This document shows, in pieces, positions 56,001-64,000 of a stretch of 64,000 nt of DNA. Position 1 is the first letter of the stretch; each line of letters opens with the position of its first letter. The notes beneath the pieces are model-generated. The model ran no database searches. It worked only from the letters and a program-made list of their open reading frames with translations, and was not told where the DNA came from. Location of the stretch: positions 469,152,001-469,216,000 of the forward strand of contig CM028136.1 of NCBI GenBank assembly GCA_016271365.2, given 5' to 3'. The position numbers were made by a program, and so were the translations under genes. The stretch is from Neoceratodus forsteri. Its lineage: Eukaryota; Chordata; Ceratodontiformes; Ceratodontidae.

Positions 56001-57233
56001 ATGCTCTTATTGGAGCCGCTAACTCCCTGGCCTATGCTAGTCTAGGACTGGTAGAGGAATTCCCTCCAGAAATGTTCTGATTTCCTCCTCTCCAGCAAGG
56101 TTTCTTGCCTGATATATTTCTTTGAAATAGGACACAAAGGCGTCCACCATTTTCTGAGGGTCTCTTAAAAGTTTTCCAGCATACTGTATAGAGGTGACTG
56201 TTCCAGTGGCTTCCCATTCCTTACCTCTAGCTGCTAGAAGGTGACCAGGCATGTCTCCCTGCATTAGATATTTAGCTTGAATTTTTCTAACCAGAATTCT
56301 ACTTTACCATAAAGGATGTCCGCCATTTCCCCTCTTAGACTTTTAAGCTCAGCATCTATTTCCTTGGAGGACCCTTCCAATGGAGTCAGTGATTCAATCA
56401 CCCCCAAAATTAACTCCTCTTTTACATGTCTCATTCTATTTCTCTGTGCTGCAAAACCCTGCGCAACTCCCGCATACAACACCTTACAAGTTTTTATTCT
56501 GAAGCATAGGCAGTTGCTGCTGAATGATCTCTAGAAAGGCTTCCTCTAGTTTATTCTGGACTGAGATCTCCATCAATAGGGAATCATTCAGCCTCCACCT
56601 ATATGGTCTAGGAGGTGTAGGTTTTGGCTCCCATATCAGTTGAATAGGGGAGTGATCCCAGAAAATTCTACCTCTGGTTGTCATTTTCATAACCTCCCTA
56701 AGTGCCTCCCTTTTTACCAAAAATAAACAAATGCGAGATTGACTCTTATGGGCCGCAGAGTAAAATGTCATATTGTTGCCCTCAGTGGAGTGAGTCCTGA
56801 GTGGGTCTACCAGGGCTGTATCCTCTAGTAATCTGTTCAAGGCAATCTGAGCCCTGGAGAGAGGCCCTCTGGACAGTGGTATCCTATACTCCTGATTATT
56901 GAAACAGATGTTCCAGTCCCCTGCCAAAATAAGGGGGTGTGACGAAAAAACAGGGATCTCCCACTTCAGTGAAGCAAAGAAATCAGGATTAGAGGGAGTT
57001 GAACCATAGATAGAAGCAACTGAGAGTGCCTTACTGGACAGGGTACCAGAGACATAGATTCCTCTGTCATCCTCCCTTGTAATCACTTGTGCTACATTAT
57101 ACAGACAAGTTTTCCCTATTAAGATCACCACACCCCATTGCCCCTTCTTTACCTACCCCAAAGACTTGTCCCACCCACATCTGCTTAAGGAAACTCAACT
57201 CCTCTCTCAAAAAGTGGGTCTTTTACAGAGCAG
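53063..57233 (-). mobile_element. Second L1 copy, 5' part missing
   Basis: Same L1 as 40547-48220 at the same place in the same monomer variant. The left flank 52910-53062 matches 40400-40546, including CTACTTTTATACT at 53050-53062, which also matches the right target duplication of copy 1 (48221-48233). It therefore looks duplicated together with the array, not separately inserted. It keeps the ORF2 C-terminus (53560-54015). It ends at GAGCAG (57233), where another LINE begins, so the endonuclease start, ORF1 and right flank are absent. Confidence 0.9.
53560..57131 (-). pseudogene. L1 ORF2, nearly complete
   Basis: 56484-57131 (215 residues) is most of the endonuclease: ILAGDWNICFNN and GRIFWDHSPIQLIW (the DHSP block). 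56037-56482 is the linker. 55679-55870 has YITLVPKPDKPKDLPGNYRP. 55283-55678 has GFMPGRGAHDALRKL and LALISLDAEKTFDRVSH (the usual AFD motif reads TFD), then NGTRQGCPF. The FADD box is at 55260-55271. 54490-54933 has the thumb region. 53560-54015 ends with CFRCEVEIGNLLHVLWECSKI, a Cys/His cluster typical of L1 C-termini. Several shifts. Confidence 0.9.
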
Positions 57234-57473
57234 GTAGGTAGGTAAAGGTAGGTAAAATTTATTGCTATACAGGTAATACATGTCATTTGGACATAATCCA
57301 GTTTACAAGGCAGACCTGTGTAAATTCCTATCTAGTTGCATACAAATAAGTTCCATATTAAATACATATAAATACAAACTCCACAATATACAAACTACAT
57401 GGTATACCTAGAAAACTTAGAATAACTAGATTATAAAAGTCTCAAAATCCCAAGAAATCTTCGAAAAAAACAT

Positions 57474-58560
57474 TTAACACTCACAAATGTGAGCATATAG
57501 CTCCTTTATAGTTTGAGTAAACAAAGAATAATTTGGAATTTCTCTTACCTCATCAGGAAGAGAATTCCAAAAACCAGCAGCCTGATATAACAAAGACCTG
57601 TCCCAATATTTGTTATAATGTTTACCTACAACTATCTTATTCAAGTGAACTGGTCTTGTCAATATCCGTTTTTGACAATTTTTCACTGTAAATAACATTA
57701 AGGAAATTGGATGATTTACAAATGAATATTTCATTTTGTGTATTAAAGATAACCAATGACACTTATAATTTATATCTAAAGGTGACCAGTTCACTTTCTT
57801 CAACAATAAACAATGATGACTCTGATAATTTCCTTGTAATACGTATCTTGCTATATGATAATAAGTTCTATCTAATCTAGACAATAAAACTTTATTTGTA
57901 TTTCTGTATATTAATTCTCCATATCTTAGCACTGGAATAATTAATTGATCTGCCATTTTTTTTCTATCTAAAAAAGATAAACAGTCAGTACTTCTTCTTA
58001 ACGCCCCTACCCTTCTATTAACTTTTTTAATCAATGCAATAATATGATTTGAAAAGGACAGATATTCATCAAATATAATCCCTAAATAACTATATTGTTT
58101 AACTTGCTCTAATTTAGTTTGATTTCCTGTATAAATAGATAAATCGTGAACAAGTTCACCACTTTTTTTTAGTGGGAAATTCATACACTTTGTTTTTTTT
58201 GTGTTCATTATCAACCCTGACCTGGTGAACCACCCCTCAATTCTTTGAAAGTCAGACTGCAAGTTAGTTTGTAATATTTCTTCCTTTTTTCCGGACACAA
58301 TTATAACTGTATCATGGGAATAAAGTCGAATCTCTGATTGTTCTACAGTCGATGGCAAATTATTTATAAATATAAGGAACAAAAAGAGGTCCTAAAATTG
58401 ATCCCTGGGGAACCCCTCTATTTACTTTCCACTTTCTTGACAAACATCCCTGTACCTCGACTCTCTGGGAACGATCATCCAAATAAGATTTTAACCAATT
58501 TAAGAGATCGTCCCTCATGCCTATTTCATGAAGTCTTTCTATTAGTAAGGGGTGGTTCAC
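57474..58560 (-). pseudogene. LINE RT second half; catalytic box mutated
   Basis: 58360-58560 has NHPLLIERLHEIGM and VNRGVPQGSILGP. 57474-58382 is open for 302 residues: the catalytic box reads YSHD (58311-58322) instead of YADD, so one metal-binding Asp is His. It continues with NTKKTKCMNF, YSYLGIIFDEYLSF, RYVLQGNYQSHHCLLLKKVN and FWNSLPDEVREIPNY, ending ICEC. The frames of the two parts overlap by 23 bases with a shift. RT is dead by the box alone. Confidence 0.9.
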
Positions 58561-58583
58561 CAGGTCAAAGGCCTTTGAAAGAT

Positions 58584-59783
58584 CTACAAAAATGACAGCT
58601 GTCTTCCTATTTCCCCCAATGACCCATTTATTTGATCATAAAATTCCAAAAGGGCTGTAGTAGTAGAATAGTTTTTTCGAAAACCAGATTGTTTAGTTGT
58701 CAACAAACTGTATCTGTCCAGATATTCCATTATCTGGCTAGAGACAAGTTTTTCAAAACATTTCGACAAAAGAGGTAATAAAGCTATGGGCCTGTAATTA
58801 TTAACTTCTACCATATCCCCGAAAATAGGTTTTACTCTACTTTCTTTCCAAAGTGAGGGAAAATATCCAATTTGAAGACTAGAATTAAATAAGTAAGTGA
58901 TGATTGGTGCTATATGAAAAGCAGCTAGTTTTAAAAAATTACCTTCCAGACAATCACTACCAAAAGCTTTGTAAGCATTTATATTTTGAAGAATTTTATA
59001 TACTTTAGTGACTGTCAATATTTTAAATCTAAATGGAGGAAATTTATTTTGAATAGACTCTATATTAGTTTGTTCTAAATCTAAATTACAAGGAATTTCA
59101 CAATTTGGGAGATCTACAAAAAAATTATTTAAAACATTACAGATTTCCTCCAGATTTTCAGTAATGATATCACCATTTTTTAATCTTAATATCTCCTCTG
59201 AGGAATCACATCCTGGTTTAGTTAATTTCTTGACCACTCTCCAAAACTGTCTTGGACCTATACTTGAATCTATTTTATTTTTGTAAAATGAAATTTTTGA
59301 AGCCTTAATTAACCTTTTACATTTGTTTCTAGCAACCTTAAAAGAAATCCAATCCTTTTCTAATTTTGATTTTAATGCTTTTTTCCAAATTCTATTTTTA
59401 ATTCGTATTTGTTTCAAGAGTCTATCATTTATCCACGGTAATTTATTTAATTTCTTCTTTGCTTTAACTCTTGGTGCGTGTAAATCACATACTTCTTCAA
59501 AAGTTTGGATAAAGTATTTAATTGAAGTGTCAATATCTGGAATTAGTTTACATCTGTCCCATTTTATTTTACTAACACTATCTAAAAACCTAAATTCTGA
59601 AAATCTTCTGAAGTCTCTAGTCCAATTTTTATTTTCATATACCCGATTTTGATTAAACTGAGACCTGGGCAAAGTAGCCCAAATCAAATTATGGTCTCCA
59701 AGACATGGTGATAAAACACCCACTGCTTCAATTTCAATTTGAGTAGATACCAAAATCAAATCTAATATAGATCCATTTGTCAT
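58584..59783 (-). pseudogene. LINE endonuclease end and RT first half
   Basis: A 399-residue open stretch. NGSILDLILVST and PCLGDHNLIWATL (the GDH block is the last APE catalytic motif) are followed by a long basic linker (KLNKLPWINDRLLKQIRIKNRIWKK). Then INAYKAFGSDCLEGNFLKLAA, LWKESRVKPIFG, VNNYRPIALLPLLSKCFEKLV and QSGFRKNYSTTTALLEF. The family normally has K-x-T/S-G-D-x-I where AFGSDCLEG stands. Best preserved part of this LINE. Confidence 0.9.
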
Positions 59784-59789
59784 ATTTGA

Positions 59790-60304
59790 TGTGTACCTAG
59801 TAGGTTTTTTATAAGTTGTTTTAATCCTAGGTTAGTTACTATATCTTTTAATTGTCTCCCTCTAATATTTTTCCAATCACAATTTAGATCTCCCATCAAG
59901 ATTAATGGTCTACTTCCTGCTTTATCTGTTATCTTGGTTAGAATTATCTCCAAGTCAGATATTTTTACCCTTGGGGTGAATAAATGATCGGAATCACTAA
60001 TCCTAGGTGTCCCAAGTATACAGCTAAAAATGTTATATTGTTTTCACTACCCTGAATTATAATTTCTGAAATACCTAATGTTCGTTTTAAAAAAAGCATC
60101 ACACCCCCCTCTAGTTTTTCTGTCTACTCTCCATACTTTATAATCCTGAGTGCCAAATTCTTCGTCTTGATGTTTGTTTGAAAGCCATGTTTCACTTAGC
60201 CCTAGTATACATGGGTCTTTATCTTCTAGTAAAGTTGCTAAAAGATCAGATTTAGAACTGATGCTACGTGCATTATCACGAAAAATTTTAAGTTCTAAAT
60301 TTGA
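59790..60304 (-). pseudogene. LINE APE endonuclease N-terminal part
   Basis: Directly after the 2A-like motif: SNLELKIFRDNARSISSKSD (the Asn of NARS), LGLSETWLSNKHQD (the catalytic Glu), YKVWRVDRKTRGGCDAFF. The frame closes at 60047. The middle of the domain (59800-60040) is shifted but shows the ILMGDLNCDWKN-like block on the minus strand near 59880-59910. The position right behind 2A means a ribosome-skipping event would release this enzyme from the leader peptide. Confidence 0.85.
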
Positions 60305-60334
60305 AGGCCCTGGATTCACCTCGATATCTCCCCC
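60305..60334 (-). other. 2A-like ribosome-skipping motif
   Basis: The element strand encodes GGDIEVNPGP; residues D-I-E-V-N-P-G-P lie at 60328 down to 60305. This fits the D-x-E-x-N-P-G-P consensus of 2A peptides exactly. The preceding run of eight G (C on the plus strand, 60330-60337) has changed the frame: the upstream hydrophobic stretch CFLLIL is in another frame by one or two bases. 2A sequences at the N-terminus of APE-type LINEs are established in other animals. Confidence 0.85.
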
Positions 60335-60337
60335 CCC

Positions 60338-60629
60338 AGAATTAATAAAAAACAACTTTCCCCAGATAAGTTTGATATAACATTGTTAGGCCTAAAAGGA
60401 TTTAAAGGCCTATAACATCCTCCCAAAGTTTGATTTCTTAATATTCTCTGAAAAGTATTCCTTCTTGGTTTGTTACAATTTTGTTTTGTGATTGATTAAG
60501 TAAAAATAACCAATTTACCAAGTATTTTTCATTTGTAGATTTTTTTGCTGTAATAAATTCTTTCTGAGTCACAACACTCAAAAAACAGCAAAGAAGTAAA
60601 CATCCTAAAAAATTAAACATCAACATCAT
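60338..60629 (-). pseudogene. LINE leader with signal-peptide-like start
   Basis: ATG 60627-60629 starts MMLMFNFLGCLLLCCFLSVV, a short N-region followed by about 17 hydrophobic residues, as in a signal peptide. A polar linker (TQKEFITAKKSTNEKY) and an Asn-rich stretch follow, ending in a stop at 60438. A one-base shift upstream of that stop opens a frame that continues with LRNQTLGGCYRPLNPFRPNN and a second hydrophobic stretch leading to the 2A. Dual targeting by 2A leaders is known for some LINEs; whether it applied here is inference. Confidence 0.7.
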
Positions 60630-60829
60630 TCAAAGAAATTTCCACAACTAAAGTATATCTAAAATAATTCCTAAAATTAAAACCCCTATTCTAATTTACA
60701 AAAATATTATCCTAATATCACCTAAACTTTAACATAGATTAAATACTTCTAACCAAACAATTTAAAACAAAACATTTTAAAATTACCAAAATAATCTGAA
60801 CCTAAAGTCTCCCAGTTTAGAAGCAGCTT
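60630..60829 (-). other. LINE 5' UTR or flank
   Basis: A/T-rich (A-rich on the plus strand), no motif recognised. The border between the LINE 5' UTR and host DNA could not be set. Confidence 0.4.
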
Positions 60830-61580
60830 TTGGGCAGGATGTGAGAAATGACAGGTGTATTCTTCATGAGGTGGTGTGAAAAAATCCTAATGTTGAAAAT
60901 CTGGAATGAAAATATAGAAAATTGAGGCAGTTACTAATATGCATAGAAACTGCATAGCTTTTATGCTTACAGTCATTTTGGGAATTTTTGCACCCCATTT
61001 TAACATGGCCTTTTTTGGACCCCACCTAATGAACGTTGGCACTGTGATTTCGTTAGTATATCCCAAAAGTTGATTTCACACAGCGACTGCGCCATTCTGC
61101 TCCACAGGTGCGAAAACACATTTTGGGCAGGATGTGAAAAATGACAGCTGCACTGTTCATGAGGAGGTGTGAAAAAATCTAAAGTTGAAAATCTGGAGTG
61201 TAAATATTAAAAATTGGTGAAGTTACAAATATGCACAGAAACTGTGCCATGCACACTCATAACAGTTATTTGGGGGAATTATTGCACCATATTTTCAACA
61301 TAGGCTTTATGGGACCTCCCCTCATAAACACTGGTACTGTCATTTCATTAATTGGTCCAGAAAGTAGATTCCACATAATGACCACAAAATCACCTTTCAG
61401 GACTGAATAATAAAGTGGCAGTGACAGTGTTCATGAGGTGGGGTCCCAAGAACTCCATGTTGAAAGTGGGGCATAAAAATTCCTAAAAATGGCTGAGATA
61501 TCAACATAAATTGAAAACCCATTGAGAGCCATAATACAAGCCTACCTTGATTCCTCAGTTTGCAGTTGGGCTTTGAGGAG
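60830..61580. repeat. Tandem repeat, about 285-bp unit, 2.7 copies
   Basis: The landmark GGGCAGGATGTGA at 60833 recurs at 61124, and GACTGAATAATAAAGTGGCA at 61401 occupies the third place. Each unit carries TTCATGAGG(T/A)GG, ATGTTGAAAAT-like and GGACC(C)CACC-like blocks in the same order. Copies are quite divergent, so the array is old. No coding. Confidence 0.8.
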
Positions 61581-61794
61581 AGTGGACGTGTCCCAGTCCA
61601 GAAAAGATGACAGCCGCCAACCTCCAGAGGTAAGTATAGGGTGAGAGGGGGTGTGGGGAGGTGGGTACTCAGTGGGAGGCTAAGGATGAGGGAGGGGAAC
61701 AGAGGAGATGATGAGAGACCATTTCCCTTATTCTAGAATAAAACAAAAGATGTTGGGGACAGTTTTCTCTTTTTATGGCAGGGATAACTTTATT
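61581..61794. other. Exon-like edge, unassigned
   Basis: Contains ATGACAGCCGCCAACC (from 61606) running into CCAGAGGTAAGTAT, a strong splice-donor-like site (GT at 61630). G-rich DNA follows. No downstream exon was recognised. Confidence 0.3.
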
Positions 61795-62270
61795 TTTGGA
61801 CACTGGGAGTGAGCTCCCCAGTGTCCCATAGTTCTGGGGGTGTAATAATGTCGAGACAGGGATTGGGCAGCCCGATACTGGTGAACACTATTAATATTAG
61901 AATGGGGGGGCATTCGATACCAGGTGTGGACTTCCCAGTGTCAGAAACAACACTGAAAAAAGTAAAGGTTTTTGGCACACTGAGGTGGTCTGCCCAATAT
62001 GCCACAGTAATAGAGGGAGAAATAAATCCTGACATGGGCATTGGGCACCCTGAAGTCAGCAAAGAATAATAAGAATGGGCTGTGGGGTGGTGGTAGGGCA
62101 TCCAACACCACGGGTGGGCATCACAGTGTCGGAACCAACAGAAAGTTAATGCTTTTGGTTCACTGGGGTGGTCTTCCCACTGTGCCACAGTTGTGGAGGG
62201 GTAAAGAAATGTCAACATGGGGATCAGACACCATGATGTTGGGAAACAATAATTACAAAGGGGTAAGCCT
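61795..62270. repeat. Tandem repeat, about 180-bp unit, 2.7 copies
   Basis: Units start near 61795, 61971 and 62156 with TTGG(A/C/T)-CACTG-GG, followed by GTG(T)CC(A/C)CAG and GGGAT/GGGCATTGGGCA-like blocks. The CACTGGG...CCCAGTGTC words make short inverted repeats inside the unit. Divergent copies. No gene. Confidence 0.75.
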
Positions 62271-62279
62271 GGAAAAGTG

Positions 62280-62660
62280 ATAGTTCAATGAAGGATTCTG
62301 CATTGCAACATGGCAGTTCAATGCAGGACTTTGCATCATAGAATGCCACTTCAGTGCAGGATTATTAATTTATTTGTTTGCTTATTTAAGAATTTTACCA
62401 GGAAGGCATGCTGAGCAGGCTACTGCTTGATTCCAGATGCATCCTGGGGGTAGGAGGTAGGGGGTATGGGAAAATACATATAGCCTACAGTGTACAATAA
62501 CAGCTAGTAAGACAATTCAAGAGACAATATTACATTCAAGAGACAATATAAGATCAAAATAACCATCATCATTCTGAATCCAACATGGCAGTTCATTGCA
62601 GGATTCTGCATTGAACTAGAATCCTATGCCAATGCAGGATTCTGCATCGAACTAGAATCC
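62280..62660. repeat. Short tandem repeat split by a dispersed repeat
   Basis: Units of about 35 to 45 bp built on GGCAGTTCAATGCAGGATTC and TGCATTG at 62285-62367 and again at 62582-62660. The dispersed repeat copy 2 (62368-62480), plus sequence up to about 62580, interrupts it. Confidence 0.75.
62368..62480 (+). repeat. Short dispersed repeat, copy 2
   Basis: Plus-strand counterpart of 2822-2940: a TTTATTTGTTTGCTTATTTA start, TTTTACCAGGAAGGCATGCT, GAGCAGGC and CCAGATGCATCCTGGGGG. It confirms an interspersed family. Confidence 0.65.
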
Positions 62661-62680
62661 TATGGCTCCAGAGGCATCTA

Positions 62681-63439
62681 CCGTATATACTGGCATATAA
62701 GCCAACCCATGTATGAGCCCCCCCCCAAAAAAAATGCAGCTTTTATTTCAGTAAAAATGCAGTAGCCCATGTATAATCCAATGTCAGGTCTGACAACTGA
62801 ATATCTACATCAAGCTCAGGCAAGGAAGTATTGTTTCAGTAAGTGTGGTGTCTTGGTGTGGTGTATTGGCTCATTTTTGTTTGTTTTATTTTGTTTACCA
62901 CCAGTCACTCAACAACCCACTAATCCTGTTCCCTTGTCACCAACCCCTTCCCTCTTGGCCCCATGTCCCCTGTCTGCTGTGCTTTCCTTCATCCAGGTGG
63001 CTTGCTGGTGATGTCAAATACCAAAGCCTCTCGAGGTTTGTAATGCCAGCAGCCACTTGCAATATTCCAGCTACTGCCCCACTCTGTTACTTACTCCTGC
63101 TGAGCAATTTGTTATCCTCTATGCCTAATTCTCTTACCATTCCCTTTCCATCTCTCTCTCTCTCTCTCTCTTTTTAATCAACTCTGTCTTTGGGGCACTC
63201 TGCACTGCCGTTCACGGCCACAGTCCTCCTAGCATCTGTTCTACTGGGAATCTGTTCCCTTTCCCATTTCTTTTTTTTAAGAAGACTCCACTCCCTAGCT
63301 GGCTATGTAGATCCAGTGTGCCCGACTTTTAATATTACTGTGCCATAATGACTTATCCACATACAGTATAAGCCGAGACCCCCTAAATTGAAATACAGAC
63401 TTGGTACAAAAATCTCGGCTTATACACAAGTATATAAGG
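62681..63439. mobile_element. TA-flanked inverted-repeat element (MITE)
   Basis: The left end CCGTATATACTGGCATATAA (62681) and the right end, complement of CCTTATATACTTGTGTATAA (63439), pair over about 23 bp with few mismatches. TA at 62679-62680 and 63440-63441 is the target duplication, as in Tc1/mariner-type elements. 759 bp, no transposase. (CT)n lies at 63152-63172. Confidence 0.8.
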
Positions 63440-63441
63440 TA

Positions 63442-64000
63442 TTTTTTTCCCATAGGAAATAATGGGAAAAAGAACATTTCTTAAGTTTGGAAAAGATTAA
63501 TATTTTTTCACCAAACCCTCAAAAGGGACATCTGTGAGGCCACAGTTTTCTACCCTGAAAATGTCTGCCCTGTAGCTACAGCTGTTTTTGAGATACAGGT
63601 TGACAAAATAAAAAAAACAGCAAAAAAATATAAAAATCTCTTATTATTCAACACTCCATATCTCAGAAACCACAAAAGGGATTCAAACCACATTTGGCAT
63701 ATCAATAGACCTGCCAATTCCAAAGACGCCTGGAAAATTTCAAACTAATCTGTTGAACCTGCAAAAAGTTATTTCTCCGCAAAAATTGGCCTTTAACATT
63801 AAATGCTCTTGCTAACCCTAACTATAGCTGCACTACCATGCAGCTATAATAAATGGAATGCTGCCAGATTTTTACATAATTATTATGTTTTTTAAAGTTT
63901 TTTTTGAGGCATCAGTAGCTCTTTAAATCTCTATCTGAGATAAATGCAAAAGTGGCAATAATCGCTGATATCTTTTGGTGAATGGATTCTGTTGTTGACT
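63442..64000. other. No gene seen
   Basis: AT-rich sequence to the end of the window. The A-runs and repeated TTTTT blocks carry no recognisable coding signal. Confidence 0.5.

Larger units (their letters stand above)
57234..60800 (-). mobile_element. LINE with signal-peptide-like head and 2A motif
   Basis: Minus-strand Jockey-superfamily LINE (clade near CR1/L2/Rex1). The 3' end is a (CCTA)/(TACC) repeat tail at 57234-57262. Coding runs from ATG 60629 to the stop at 57474. Order: hydrophobic head, linker, 2A-like motif (60305-60328), APE endonuclease, RT, C-terminal domain. No separate ORF1 is visible. The 5' end is approximate. It abuts the truncated L1 on its 3' side, and no L1 sequence is found on the other side. 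Confidence 0.85.

Overview
This window is repeat-dense DNA from a vertebrate with a large, transposon-rich nuclear genome. The mixture of CR1, L2 and L1 LINEs, a Ngaro tyrosine-recombinase retrotransposon carrying a hydrolase, a Penelope-like element, a Tc1 copy, a T2/Kolobok-like MITE and a MIR-like tRNA SINE fits an amphibian or a lobe-finned or other early-branching fish. The species cannot be fixed from sequence alone. No host protein-coding gene, rRNA, tRNA gene or CRISPR array could be supported. Nearly all protein-like sequence is decayed transposon coding sequence.

Layout. 1-1222: L2 LINE fragment (minus). 1223-14918: one plus-strand LINE split by three insertions: a palindrome-bearing DNA element (1634-3259), a MIR-like SINE (4450-4634) and a structurally complete Ngaro element (4779-14654). 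The Ngaro itself holds a solo LTR (8343-9456) and a CR1 copy (12226-13949). 15008-15420: palindromic T2-like MITE. 16004-23802: Penelope-like element with two long terminal pLTRs, the left one split by a CR1 (16094-18619). 25191-29218: minus-strand LINE with esterase-type ORF1, split by an L2. 29741-31925: plus-strand LINE with a 0.55 kb insertion. 31926-32072: foldback MITE. 32140-33065: deleted Tc1. 34403-36567: direct repeats and pyrimidine-rich DNA. 36568-38571: 5' half of a CR1 (ORF1 esterase plus endonuclease). 38572-53062: array of about 21 monomers of about 322 bp, interrupted by a full-length L1 (40547-48220) and followed by a second, duplicated L1 (53063-57233). 57234-60800: LINE whose N-terminus has a signal-peptide-like segment and a 2A-like motif. 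60830-62660: three short tandem-repeat blocks. 62681-63439: TA-flanked inverted-repeat element.

How the parts relate. The window is a record of nested insertion more than a set of cooperating genes. The points most worth a second look are the split direct-repeat anatomy of the Ngaro with a candidate 52-nt intron before its hydrolase, a hammerhead-ribozyme-like core in the Penelope pLTR, the 2A/signal-peptide LINE, three SGNH/GDSL-type hydrolase remnants in three different retroelements, and the tandem array that directly abuts the 5' UTR of a CR1 and could be either a satellite or its promoter monomers.
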